12,782 nucleotides of DNA, taken from NCBI GenBank assembly GCA_903910495.1, contig CAIVZW010000349.1, positions 1 through 12,782 on the forward strand, given 5' to 3'. A program made the position numbers and the translations under genes. The notes below the pieces were generated by a model. It was not told the DNA's origin. It did not search any database and was given only the letters and a program-made list of their open reading frames with translations. Below, piece after piece: positions 1 to 7,243 of this stretch. Source of the stretch: an uncultured beta proteobacterium. GTDB lineage: Bacteria; Pseudomonadota; Gammaproteobacteria; Burkholderiales; Rhodocyclaceae. Each line of letters starts with the position of its first letter. The first letter of the stretch is position 1.

Positions 1-1728
1 CAGACGGTGCGGGCAAGGGTCGATCAACTGATTCGCACTCAGCCACTGCAACTCCCGATCGGATGGGAGCATCCGTGGTGGGTGGTGTTGATGGGCATCG
101 AGCACGAACGCATCCATCTGGAGACGTCGTCCGTCCTGATCCGTCAGCATCAGTTGCAGTACGTTGCAGCGCATCCCGCCTGGGACCCCTGCCGTCAGAC
201 GTCGTCAGCTCCACAGAACGAACTGGTGGCCATTCCGGCAGCAGAATTCCGCGTCGGCAGGGAAAGAAGCGATCCGGTCTACGGCTGGGACAACGAATTC
301 GGTTGCCATGAGGCGCCCACTGCAGCTTTCCAGGCCAGCAAATATCTGGTGTCCAATCGGGAGTTTCTGGCTTTTGTCGAGGCTGGCGGTTATGCGGATG
401 AGTCCCTGTGGCTCGAAGAAGGTGCGGGCTGGAAAAAGTTTGCGCAAGCGCAACACCCTGCTTTCTGGGTCAAGGACGGTGCGCAATGGCGCTTGCGCCT
501 GATGCTGGAGGAAGTGCCGATGCCGTGGGACTGGCCGGTGGAAACCAATTATCACGAGGCCAAGGCCTTCTGCCAGTGGCAGGCGCGCGTCAGCGGCCAG
601 CCCGTGCGCCTGCCGAGCGAGGACGAATGGCAGGCGTTGTGCCGGTTCGCCGGCGCCGCAGAACTCCCGGCCAACATCGGGCTCGATCATTATGCCTCCT
701 CCTGCCCCGTCACCGAGTTTGCGCACGGTCCGCTTTTCGACGTGACCGGCAATGTCTGGCAATGGACCGAGACGCCCATTTATCCCTTCGACGGCTTCGA
801 AGTCCATCCGGTCTATGACGACTTCACCACCCCCACCTTTGACGAACGACACAACCTGATGAAAGGCGGGTCATGGATCGCCTGCGGCAACGAAGCGCTG
901 CCCAGCTCCCGTTATGCCTTCCGTCGCCATTTCTTCCAGCACGCCGGATTCCGCTACGTTGTTTCAGACGCCCCCACTACTTTGCAGGCTTCGCACTACG
1001 AAACGGACCGGTTGGTTTCTGAATACGCCGAATTCCACTACGGCGATGAGTACTTTGGCGTACCGAATTTCCCGCGTGCATTGGCTCAACTGGCCATTGA
1101 AGCGATGGGCAACAAACCGGCCGCCAAGGCGCTGGATCTTGGTTGCGCCACAGGGCGTGCCAGCTTTGAACTGGCACGGCATTTCGCGCGGGTGACCGGC
1201 ATTGATTTTTCCGCCCGCTTCATCAGCCTCGGTGTCCGCCTGGCGGAGCAGGGCAGGCTGCGTTACACGCTCGTCGAAGAAGGCGAACTCGTGGCCTACA
1301 AGGAGCGGACCCTCGTTGAACTCGGGCTCGAAAAAGTGGCGCAGAAAGTCGAGTTTTTTCAGGGCGACGCGTGCAATCTCAAGCCGGTATTTTCAGCTTA
1401 TGACCTGATTCTTGCCGCCAATCTGATCGACCGCCTGTACAGCCCGGAAAAATTGCTCGAATCGATACACGAACGACTCAATCCCGGCGGCATCCTGTTG
1501 ATCGCCTCGCCCTACACCTGGTTGCCGGAACACACAAAACGCGATGCCTGGATCGGCGGATTCAAGAAAGACGGCGAGAACTTCACTACCCTCGACGGCC
1601 TGAAAGCCATCCTCGGCAAGCACTTTAGACTGCTACGCGAGCCGTTCCCGGTTCCCTTTGTCATTCGTGAAACCCGGCGGAAGTTCCAGCACACGCTCTC
1701 AGAAGTCAGTATCTGGGAGCGCCGCTAA
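1..1728 (+). CDS. ovoA: OvoA: 5-histidylcysteine sulfoxide synthase with fused N-methyltransferase (5'-truncated)
   Basis: OvoA is a non-heme iron enzyme that joins cysteine to the histidine imidazole using O2, giving 5-histidylcysteine sulfoxide; its C-terminal domain is the methyltransferase that later makes ovothiol A. The frame is open to the left edge, so the start lies outside; 575 residues are visible of a family usually near 700. Visible parts, in order: the end of the DinB-like domain with the iron motif HX3HXE (HERIHLE, bases 103-123); an FGE/sulfatase-modifying-factor domain (about 210-970) with DVTGNVWQWTE and a GGSW...FRRHF...GFRY ending; then a SAM methyltransferase with motif I ALDLGCATG (1129-1155) and a post-motif GGILLIASPYTW. 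The fused methyltransferase separates OvoA from the ergothioneine enzyme EgtB. The C-S lyase OvoB needed for the middle step is not in the window. The gene converges on the downstream usp gene, with 88 bp between the stops. Confidence 0.93.
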   Translation, partial: QTVRARVDQLIRTQPLQLPIGWEHPWWVVLMGIEHERIHLETSSVLIRQHQLQYVAAHPAWDPCRQTSSAPQNELVAIPAAEFRVGRERSDPVYGWDNEFGCHEAPTAAFQASKYLVSNREFLAFVEAGGYADESLWLEEGAGWKKFAQAQHPAFWVKDGAQWRLRLMLEEVPMPWDWPVETNYHEAKAFCQWQARVSGQPVRLPSEDEWQALCRFAGAAELPANIGLDHYASSCPVTEFAHGPLFDVTGNVWQWTETPIYPFDGFEVHPVYDDFTTPTFDERHNLMKGGSWIACGNEALPSSRYAFRRHFFQHAGFRYVVSDAPTTLQASHYETDRLVSEYAEFHYGDEYFGVPNFPRALAQLAIEAMGNKPAAKALDLGCATGRASFELARHFARVTGIDFSARFISLGVRLAEQGRLRYTLVEEGELVAYKERTLVELGLEKVAQKVEFFQGDACNLKPVFSAYDLILAANLIDRLYSPEKLLESIHERLNPGGILLIASPYTWLPEHTKRDAWIGGFKKDGENFTTLDGLKAILGKHFRLLREPFPVPFVIRETRRKFQHTLSEVSIWERR

Positions 1729-1816
1729 ATCTACGCAGCCTCAGCGAACAACTGGCGCGGGAGGCCGGCAGAACCTGACGCGACACGGTAAGAGTCACGC
1801 CACTGCTTTGCAAGAA

Positions 1817-2260
1817 TCAACGGTAGACCAGCACCGGGATCTTCGTGTGCGTGAGCACCTTTGACGTCTCGCTGCCCAGCAGCAGTGCGCCCAGTCCACG
1901 CCGCCCATGCGAGGCCATGAAGATGAGATCGCAACCGCTCTGCGTTGCAGCTTCGATGATCGCTTCATAGACAACGTTGCTGGTCAGGGTCAGCTTGGAA
2001 CAGTTAACGCCTGCTTCCCGGCACAGGTCTTCGACAAAACCGAGAATCTCCTGAGCCTCCTGCTCGGCAACTTCGGAAAATCTTCCCGGTGGTGTCGAGT
2101 CGTATACAAAGCCTTCACTATAGTATGACAAGGGATATTCCGGCTTGGAATAGAAGGCGGTAATGCGGGCTCCGGCCTCCTTGGCAAACGAAACCGCCCG
2201 GCGGACTGAGTCCTGGGAGAATTGAGATCCATCAGTCGGAACAAGAATGTGCTTGAACAT
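1817..2260 (-). CDS. Universal stress protein, UspA family, single domain
   Basis: A 147-residue cytoplasmic protein of the Usp fold. It opens with the standard strand MFKHILVPTDGS (Asp10 is the usual nucleotide-contacting residue). It ends with the ATP-binding loop pattern: A116-S-H-G119, nine residues, then G129-S130, and a final IPVLVYR strand. The family pattern is G-2X-G-9X-G(S/T); here the first Gly is Ala, a common variant, so ATP binding is likely. Usp proteins are induced by starvation, respiratory or oxidative stress, and their exact target is generally unknown. The start is well supported by an AAAGGAG ribosome site about 6 bases upstream. The gene stands alone: it converges with ovoA and has its own promoter-like region upstream (2286-2323). 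Confidence 0.93.
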   Translation of the reverse strand: MFKHILVPTDGSQFSQDSVRRAVSFAKEAGARITAFYSKPEYPLSYYSEGFVYDSTPPGRFSEVAEQEAQEILGFVEDLCREAGVNCSKLTLTSNVVYEAIIEAATQSGCDLIFMASHGRRGLGALLLGSETSKVLTHTKIPVLVYR

Positions 2261-2285
2261 GATGACTCCTTTCGTTTGTGACTAC

Positions 2286-2323
2286 TGCACTTCCAATATA
2301 GATAGAAAAACACCGGAAGTACA
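2286..2323 (-). promoter_or_regulatory. Candidate usp promoter bracketed by a 9-bp inverted repeat
   Basis: On the minus strand TGTACT (2323-2318) and TATATT (2300-2295) are separated by 17 bases, matching the sigma-70 consensus at 3/6 and 5/6. TGCACTTCC (2286-2294) and GGAAGTACA (2315-2323) form an inverted repeat with one mismatch and a 20-base gap. One half overlaps the -35, the other lies at the expected transcription start, which is where an operator would sit. A second weak promoter reading exists upstream (minus-strand TTGACG at 2356-2351, 17 bases, CACATT at 2333-2328). No regulator is recognised. Confidence 0.4.
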
Positions 2324-2363
2324 GAGAAATGTGAGTACCCGACGTCACCCCGTCAATTCGGAA

Positions 2364-2987
2364 CTACTGCCCGGAATACAAGGCGCGGCACCGGCTGATA
2401 TCGTTGTCGGAGGGCAGGCGCCATTCCGGGCGGGTGCGTATCTTCACGATCATCGCATCGCCCGGATGATCGGAGTGCGTCAGGCCCAGCACATGACCCA
2501 GTTCATGCACGATGCTTTTACGCAGTTCCAGCCGGGCATCGATGCCTTTCTCCCGATAGGTGGTAAAAATGTTTGCGTAAAGCGTCACATCGGCTTCTAT
2601 CGCCTGACCGCTACGCCGGGTCTGCCAGTTCGTCCAGGCGCTGTAGTCCCGGCCGCCTCCTTTCCAGCCGATTACGTTCTCCCCGTCCATTTCCCCCGGC
2701 GGCTTGTCGCTCAGGCCCGCATAAGGCAGGACAACCCCGCAAGCTTCCCATTCAGTCGCCGCATCGCGAATCATCGCCAGCGCTTCGCCCTCATTCAGCC
2801 ACGCGGGTTCATCGGCGGGGTTATAGCGCCAGACATAAACACGTTCGCTCCAGTGCAGCGATCCCTGGCCGGACAATTCGGCATTGGCCGGAAATGAGAT
2901 CAAACAAAGCAAAAGAACGACCAGTGCGCGGGCCATGAGCAGAACGCAGCGGGTTGTAAAAGCGGAGAGCCAACAAATCACGGGCAT
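2364..2987 (-). CDS. Exported matrixin-like zinc metalloprotease
   Basis: A 207-residue protein with the full metzincin zinc motif HELGHVLGLTH at residues 161-171 (three His ligands, Glu162 catalytic, the Gly turn). A Met at 179 (DAMI) is placed as the Met-turn. Family members cut peptide bonds, usually outside the cytoplasm. The N-terminus carries a signal peptide: MARALVVLLLCLISFPANA, with likely cleavage after ANA (residue 36 of the long form). Two starts are possible. ATG 2987 has a weak GAG ribosome site and is used here. ATG 2936 gives a shorter, more typical signal peptide but has no visible ribosome site. No propeptide Cys-switch or C-terminal binding domain is seen, so this is close to a bare catalytic domain. 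Its substrate is unknown. A TATAAA -10-like element lies on the minus strand at 3044-3039. Confidence 0.85.
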   Translation of the reverse strand: MPVICWLSAFTTRCVLLMARALVVLLLCLISFPANAELSGQGSLHWSERVYVWRYNPADEPAWLNEGEALAMIRDAATEWEACGVVLPYAGLSDKPPGEMDGENVIGWKGGGRDYSAWTNWQTRRSGQAIEADVTLYANIFTTYREKGIDARLELRKSIVHELGHVLGLTHSDHPGDAMIVKIRTRPEWRLPSDNDISRCRALYSGQ

Positions 2988-3161
2988 GTTCTCGGCAGCT
3001 TAGTCAGAGCAGAGGATGGATTATCGCCGCGTGCGAATTTTATACGATGCAAGAAATAATGGGCATCCTGATTATCCGGCTGACTTCGCTCAGAACCACT
3101 CGGTGCATGAGTCGAACTGTTCTGGGCCGCACGATCTATCCCTATTTGAGATCTATGCATA

Positions 3162-3218
3162 GGGGTCGGAAGGGAGCGTAGCGAATTTCAAAAGCTGCCG
3201 CAGAGATTCACCGACCCC
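3162..3218. repeat. 8-bp perfect inverted repeat, 41-bp gap
   Basis: GGGGTCGG at 3162-3169 and CCGACCCC at 3211-3218 are exact inverted copies. The distance is too wide for a simple terminator but would close a larger RNA stem. No protein is encoded between the arms, and the function is unknown. Confidence 0.55.
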
Positions 3219-3260
3219 AGTTGTTCGACGGAAGAGGCCGAAGTGAATGTTTGACGCCAC

Positions 3261-3280
3261 GATGGTCACAGCCGACCATC
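3261..3280. repeat. Perfect 7-bp hairpin with 6-base loop
   Basis: GATGGTC (3261-3267) and GACCATC (3274-3280) pair perfectly around the loop ACAGCC. No T-run follows on either strand, so it is not an obvious terminator. It may be an operator or part of a structured transcript. Confidence 0.55.
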
Positions 3281-3384
3281 ACTCAAGAGAATCGAGTAAA
3301 TGACTAGGTGTTTAAGAACGCTTGTCGCTGGACAAAACTGAATCACTGAAGAGCGTTGTTGCTCAACTACTCAGGGGCTAAAAC

Positions 3385-3404
3385 ATTGGATCAATCAGTC
3401 CAAT
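3385..3404 (-). terminator. Weak intrinsic terminator overlapping the rhodanese stop
   Basis: ATTGGA (3385-3390) pairs with TCCAAT (3399-3404) across an 8-base loop. Read on the minus strand the stem is followed by GTTTTAG. The hairpin spans the stop codon of the rhodanese gene at 3395-3397. The 6-bp AT-rich stem makes it a modest terminator at best. Confidence 0.4.
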
Positions 3405-3751
3405 AGTTTGTTCCAAGTGCCGATGTTATAAACTTTTCGGTAACCCTTCTTCTTTAGTATTAGTTTTGCCATGCCACTTCGTGTGCCGCTAGCACAGCAG
3501 AGGACCACCGGGGAAGACTTGGGTATCTCAACGAGTCTGCTTGCCAGTTCCTTAAGGGGAATATTGATTGTTCCAGGGGCGTTCCCATTTGCGAACTCCA
3601 CTCCTGATCTCACGTCGACAAAAGTAGCCCCGCTTTTTTTAAGCTCTGGCAGCATGGCAGTGACTCTTTTTGAATTCCACCACTTGTATGCAAACCAAAA
3701 ACCGAGAGCCATCAATGGCCAATACTTTTCAACAAAACCCAGAAAATCCAT
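3395..3751 (-). CDS. Membrane-anchored single-domain rhodanese
   Basis: A 118-residue protein with one N-terminal membrane helix (about residues 8-25, rich in Trp and Phe) followed by a Lys/Arg stretch and a rhodanese domain. The domain shows FVDVRSGVEFANGNAPGTINIP and the active loop C86-A-S-G-T-R-S92 (CxxGxRS), where Cys86 would carry the persulfide. Rhodaneses move sulfane sulfur between donors and acceptors; the partner here is unknown. By the positive-inside rule the domain is most likely on the cytoplasmic side. The start is supported by an AAGGAG site 4 bases upstream of the ATG. GC content is lower than in neighbours: by hand count about 48% over 3421-3720, against 63% in a 60-base sample of nrdJ (4681-4740). 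This may reflect transfer. Confidence 0.88.
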   Translation of the reverse strand: MDFLGFVEKYWPLMALGFWFAYKWWNSKRVTAMLPELKKSGATFVDVRSGVEFANGNAPGTINIPLKELASRLVEIPKSSPVVLCCASGTRSGMAKLILKKKGYRKVYNIGTWNKLLD

Positions 3752-3868
3752 AAAACTCCTTATCCGATTGAATAGGCTAAGTTGAATTGGAAAAGCAGCC
3801 CACTAAGCGTACGAGTCATCGATCACTATAACGGAGTTACGCACAAACGCCTATACGACGAGCGAGCT

Positions 3869-6754
3869 TTAGCCGCAGGTTCCAACCGCACCACAGGCGG
3901 TGCAGAAATCGCAGCCGTCCTTGCGAATCATGGTGTGGTTTCCGCATTCTCCGCAGAGTTTGCCGGCGGTCGGTTTGGCGGCCGTGCTGCCGGCTGGTGA
4001 CTCAAGAATGCCCATCTGCTGCAGCGGCATGCCGTTCTCGTCAAGAATGCCGAGCATGGCGTAGCGGTGGATGATGAGTTGTGCGAGGTAGGCCACGGTC
4101 GACGGGTCGTTGGTTTGTTTGCGCGTGCCAGGGATGAAGGTCATGAAATCACCGAGCGGTTCGGGGTAGTCGAGTAGCTTGCGCAGCTTCATGCCGATCC
4201 AGGCCGGGTCAAGCACGCGCATGTCGAGCGAAAGCAGCTTGGTCAGGCCATCGAGGGCGCGCGGGTAGTTGCCGGAGAGCCACACCGAGTAGGGCCGGGT
4301 GACGCCGTCGGGCAGGGTGATTTCCTTGAGACCGAGAACGAAATCTTCTTCGGTCGCCGGATTGAAGATGTCGACTGTCCAGGACAGCGTACCGTCGGTG
4401 CCCGTTTTCGGCTCTTTCAGGCTGAACATGGCGTCGAGTACCGGAGTCGGGCCTTCGTTCTTGAATGCGCCCAACTGTTCGACACGGAACTGGATCAGAC
4501 GCGCCATCGCCGAGACAATGGACGGCATGCGTTTGCGCTCGCCATGCGGCGGGAAAGCCATGTCGAAGCCTTCGCCGTTGGGCGTCTTGGCCAAAGATTC
4601 GAGCTTGAGTGCCAGCCAGCCGTGATCGTTGGCGCGCATGTCCATCGACAGCGTCTTGGCCACGGCGCCGAGGCCGCGCGGCTGAGACGGGCCGTTGACC
4701 CAGGCTTCGAACGGCCACGAGTGTCCTTCCTGTTCGACGTGGCCGACGAACAGGGCGAACTTGCCGAGTTCGTGCTCGATCATGTAGGTCCAGGACATGT
4801 TGCCTTCCGGCAGGTTCGGGCGGCCCGGCCAGCGCAGGCTGGAGAGCACCGGTGCCGGCAGGTTCTTGATCGACAGGCGGCGGTTGGCGTCACCACTGAT
4901 GAAGTCCTGCGGCTGCTTTTTCTCTTCGGTCTGCTTGACCGTGTCGACCGAAAGTACCGAACCGAGAACGCTGTTCGGGCGGTAGGTGGCCAGACCCTTG
5001 AGGCCGGCCTTCCAGGCGCTCATGTAGAGATCCTGGAAGTCTTCGTAGGGGTAGTCGGCCGGGACGTTGACCGTCTTCGAGATCGAGGTGTCGATATAGG
5101 GCGCGACGGCGGCGACCATGTCCTTGTGGGCCTGCGCGGATATTTCGAGCGCCGTGACGAAGTAGTCGGGCAGGTTCCCGACATCGCCGCCCATGTGCTT
5201 GTAGAGACGCCACGCGTAATCCTCGACGGCGTATTCCTTGAGTGTACCGTCGATCATGCGTTTCTTGCGATTGTAGGTCCACGAGAAGGGCGGTTCGATG
5301 CCATTGCTGGCGTTGTCGGCAAAGGCCAGTGAAATGGTGCCGGTCGGGGCGATCGAGAGCAGGTGCGAGTTGCGCAGGCCATGATTGCGGATTTCGGCCT
5401 TGATCTCGGGCGGCAGGCGCGAAGCAAAATTTCCGCCCGAGAGATACAGTTCGGCATTGAACAGCGGGAAAGCGCCGCGTTCCCTGGCCAGTTCAACCGA
5501 AGCGAGGTACGCGGTGTTGCGCATGTACTCGGAGATGCGTGCGCCCATGGCGGTGGCTTCCGGCTTGTCATAGAGCAGGCACAGCATGCACAGGGCGTCG
5601 CCAAGACCGGTATAGCCCAGACCGACCCGTCGTTTGTTGGCGGCCTCTTCACGCTGTCGGTCGAGCGGCCAGGCGGTCACGTCGAGGACGTTGTCGAGCA
5701 TGCGCGTCGAGACCTTGACGACCTCGCCGAAAGCGGCAAAGTCGAACACGGCCTTGGCCGTGAATGCATTCTTGACGAACAGGGTCAGGTTGATCGACCC
5801 GAGGCAGCAGCAACCGTAGGGTGGCAGCGGCTGTTCGGCGCAGGGGTTGGTAGCTTCGATCAGTTCGCAGTAGTAGAGGTTGTTGTCCTTGTTCATGCGA
5901 TCAAGGAAAAGAATCCCCGGTTCGGCATGGTCGTAGGTTGATTTCATCACCTGATCCCACAGGTCGCGGGCACGCACCTTGCGATAGACCCACGTGCCGT
6001 CGTCCTGCTGATAGGCGCCGGACGACTTCATGTCGGCATTGGGTTCGGCGCGATGCGAGAGTTCGACCTCGGCATCGGCTTCGACGGCGTGCATGAACGC
6101 ATCGGTGACGGCGATAGAGACATTGAAGTTGGTCAGGTCGCCCTTGTCCTTGGCGTGGATGAAGACTTCGATGTCCGGGTGGTCGCAACGCAGCACGCCC
6201 ATCTGCGCACCGCGGCGGGCACCGGCTGATTCCACGGTTTCGCACGAACGGTCGAAGACGCGCATGTAGGAAACCGGGCCGGACGCCCGTGATTGCGTGC
6301 CCTTGACCTGCGCACCCTGTGGGCGGATCGATGAGAAGTCATAACCGACACCGCCGCCGCGGCGCATGGTTTCAGCCGCTTCAGCCAGCGCGCTGTAGAT
6401 GCCTGGCTTGCCGTCAACGAGCTCGACGATGGAGTCGCCCACCGGTTGCACAAAGCAGTTGATCAGGGTGGCGGCCAGTGGCGTACCGGCGGCGGAGTTG
6501 ATACGGCCGGCGGGGACAAAGCCATTCTCCTGGGCCCAGAGAAAGCGTTCCTCCCACTTGGCACGATGCTTTTCTTCTTCGTTGGCGGCCAGGGCACGAG
6601 CTACGCGACGGCGTACGTCACGGACATTGGATTCTGTTCCTTTGGCGTACTTCTCGATCAGTACCTCGGCAGAGATTTCCTGCTCGGCGAGTCGGAGGAT
6701 CTCCGGTTCTTCAGCGAGAGCGGTCAGGGATAGTTGTTGCGCTTTCTGGCTCAT
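3869..6754 (-). CDS. nrdJ: NrdJ: adenosylcobalamin-dependent (class II) ribonucleoside-diphosphate reductase
   Basis: NrdJ reduces ribonucleotides to deoxyribonucleotides with a thiyl radical made from coenzyme B12, so it works with or without oxygen. The 961-residue protein shows the class II core: [17 protein letters not shown] (131-147), redox Cys100 (NCF), the radical motif N303-P-C305-A-E307, and a redox partner in the CCC run at 315-317, 11 residues after Cys305 as in other NrdJ proteins. After the barrel come two similar TSCPD-like units (about 655-761 and 792-904). A C-terminal Cys-rich tail follows, with Cys at 934, 937, 948, 951, 954 and 960, probably a zinc ribbon and/or the shuttle thiols that re-reduce the active site. 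A GAGG site about 7 bases upstream supports the start. No cobalamin riboswitch was recognised in the leader; a pair of NrdR boxes lies about 140-185 bp upstream. Confidence 0.95.
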   Translation of the reverse strand: MSQKAQQLSLTALAEEPEILRLAEQEISAEVLIEKYAKGTESNVRDVRRRVARALAANEEEKHRAKWEERFLWAQENGFVPAGRINSAAGTPLAATLINCFVQPVGDSIVELVDGKPGIYSALAEAAETMRRGGGVGYDFSSIRPQGAQVKGTQSRASGPVSYMRVFDRSCETVESAGARRGAQMGVLRCDHPDIEVFIHAKDKGDLTNFNVSIAVTDAFMHAVEADAEVELSHRAEPNADMKSSGAYQQDDGTWVYRKVRARDLWDQVMKSTYDHAEPGILFLDRMNKDNNLYYCELIEATNPCAEQPLPPYGCCCLGSINLTLFVKNAFTAKAVFDFAAFGEVVKVSTRMLDNVLDVTAWPLDRQREEAANKRRVGLGYTGLGDALCMLCLLYDKPEATAMGARISEYMRNTAYLASVELARERGAFPLFNAELYLSGGNFASRLPPEIKAEIRNHGLRNSHLLSIAPTGTISLAFADNASNGIEPPFSWTYNRKKRMIDGTLKEYAVEDYAWRLYKHMGGDVGNLPDYFVTALEISAQAHKDMVAAVAPYIDTSISKTVNVPADYPYEDFQDLYMSAWKAGLKGLATYRPNSVLGSVLSVDTVKQTEEKKQPQDFISGDANRRLSIKNLPAPVLSSLRWPGRPNLPEGNMSWTYMIEHELGKFALFVGHVEQEGHSWPFEAWVNGPSQPRGLGAVAKTLSMDMRANDHGWLALKLESLAKTPNGEGFDMAFPPHGERKRMPSIVSAMARLIQFRVEQLGAFKNEGPTPVLDAMFSLKEPKTGTDGTLSWTVDIFNPATEEDFVLGLKEITLPDGVTRPYSVWLSGNYPRALDGLTKLLSLDMRVLDPAWIGMKLRKLLDYPEPLGDFMTFIPGTRKQTNDPSTVAYLAQLIIHRYAMLGILDENGMPLQQMGILESPAGSTAAKPTAGKLCGECGNHTMIRKDGCDFCTACGAVGTCG

Positions 6755-6892
6755 GTATTGCCTCTCTGTTTTTGTGACTGCAAGTTTCGATATAGACGAC
6801 GCGCTTGATTCATGAGTTCAAACCGACTGTAACTTCGTGCTGTGATGAATGCGCTGTTCAGCCGGTATTTTTCCGGTGGACCAGACGTAAAG

Positions 6893-6939
6893 CTACTACA
6901 TGTAGTGGCACATGGCAAGAAGTTGACTAAATGTAGTTA
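6893..6939. promoter_or_regulatory. Tandem NrdR boxes upstream of nrdJ
   Basis: Two 16-bp elements match the NrdR box consensus acaCwAtATaTwGtgt. Box 1 (6893-6908) has core CTACATGTAG and box 2 (6924-6939) has core CTAAATGTAG. In each, the CwA, AT and TwG positions of the core are all kept. The cores start 31 bp apart, about three helical turns, which is the usual spacing of paired NrdR sites. NrdR is the ATP/dATP-sensing zinc-finger repressor of ribonucleotide reductase genes. The boxes lie about 140 bp from the nrdJ start and about 300 bp from ackA, so nrdJ is the likely target. A weak minus-strand promoter (TTGCCA 6918-6913, 17 bases, TAGCTT 6895-6890) would be covered by the boxes. Confidence 0.8.
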
Positions 6940-7121
6940 TTATGGATCTTTCGAAGAGGCCGTAAAAAATACTTTGGAATCACCGCCTTGCACGAAGGAA
7001 TAATTATTTATTGCGGTGCACAATTTACAGGTTTGTGAACAATCTGCGCTTGTTATCGGGTTGTCACATGCCGTCACCCTGAGTAATAGGACAGGTTCAT
7101 GCGTCGTTCAGTCACCGAGTT

Positions 7122-7131
7122 CTGCTAGAAT
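7122..7131 (+). promoter_or_regulatory. Candidate extended -10 promoter for ackA
   Basis: TAGAAT at 7126-7131 matches the sigma-70 -10 box at 5/6 and is preceded by TGC, giving the extended -10 form TGnTAGAAT. No good -35 lies at the right distance, which is acceptable for extended -10 promoters. Transcription would begin near 7138, giving a leader of about 105 bases. Confidence 0.45.
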
Positions 7132-7170
7132 CATCTGGTGTACCGGTTCGGCGCGCCTCTGCGGACGAAA

Positions 7171-7211
7171 AATGGCCCGGAAAGCATTCGAACAGCTAAA
7201 AACCGGGCATT
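7171..7211 (+). promoter_or_regulatory. Hairpin in the ackA 5' leader
   Basis: AATGGCCCGG (7171-7180) pairs with CCGGGCATT (7203-7211) as a 9-bp stem with one bulged G and a 22-base loop. It ends about 33 bases before the ackA start. It could affect mRNA stability or translation, or be incidental. There is no T-run behind it, so it is not an attenuator of the usual kind. Confidence 0.4.
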
Positions 7212-7243
7212 CTCGCCGTGGTGATCATTCTAAGGGACCAATC

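Larger units (their letters stand above)
2988..3394. other. Gene-free stretch of about 400 bp, rich in inverted repeats
   Basis: No convincing reading frame was found here. Near its left end is a TATAAA element (minus strand, 3044-3039) that could serve the metalloprotease gene, though no good -35 accompanies it. The rest holds several inverted repeats: 3162-3169 with 3211-3218, 3261-3267 with 3274-3280, AACGCT/AGCGTT at 3317-3322 and 3352-3357, and GAGC/GCTC at 3351-3354 and 3361-3364. This could be a structured RNA, a decayed mobile-element edge, or unrelated regulatory DNA. I recognise no known family in it. Confidence 0.5.
6755..7243. other. Divergent nrdJ-ackA intergenic region
   Basis: This 489-bp spacer separates two divergent start codons. 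It contains the NrdR box pair (6893-6939), an AT-rich patch (about 6995-7015), an extended -10 element for ackA (7122-7131) and a leader hairpin (7171-7211). The ackA reading frame stays open leftward to an ATG-less start near 7016. That extension has no conserved sequence, and acetate kinases begin at the 7244 ATG, so it is not treated as coding. Confidence 0.6.

Noticed and set aside
205..852. 215-residue open frame on the minus strand antisense to ovoA
   Set aside because: ovoA is firmly identified on the other strand, and this frame has no domain signature.
2247..2897. 216-residue plus-strand frame opposite the metalloprotease
   Set aside because: The minus-strand protein has a signal peptide and an intact zinc motif; the plus-strand frame is a shadow.
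3150..3394. Integron attC site or IS remnant
   Set aside because: Inverted repeats are present, but there are no GTTRRRY/RYYYAAC core sites, no matching terminal repeats with target duplication, and no transposase or integrase fragment.
4544..5332. 262-residue open frame on the plus strand antisense to nrdJ
   Set aside because: It mirrors the codon pattern of nrdJ and encodes no recognisable motif.
7016..7243. Upstream extension of the ackA frame by 76 codons
   Set aside because: Acetate kinase catalytic residues align in number only from the ATG at 7244, which also has a ribosome site; the extension crosses the likely promoter and the leader hairpin.
6755..7243. Cobalamin riboswitch upstream of nrdJ
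   Set aside because: A B12 riboswitch is plausible for a B12 enzyme, but I could not find a B12-box-like sequence or the expected multi-stem layout.
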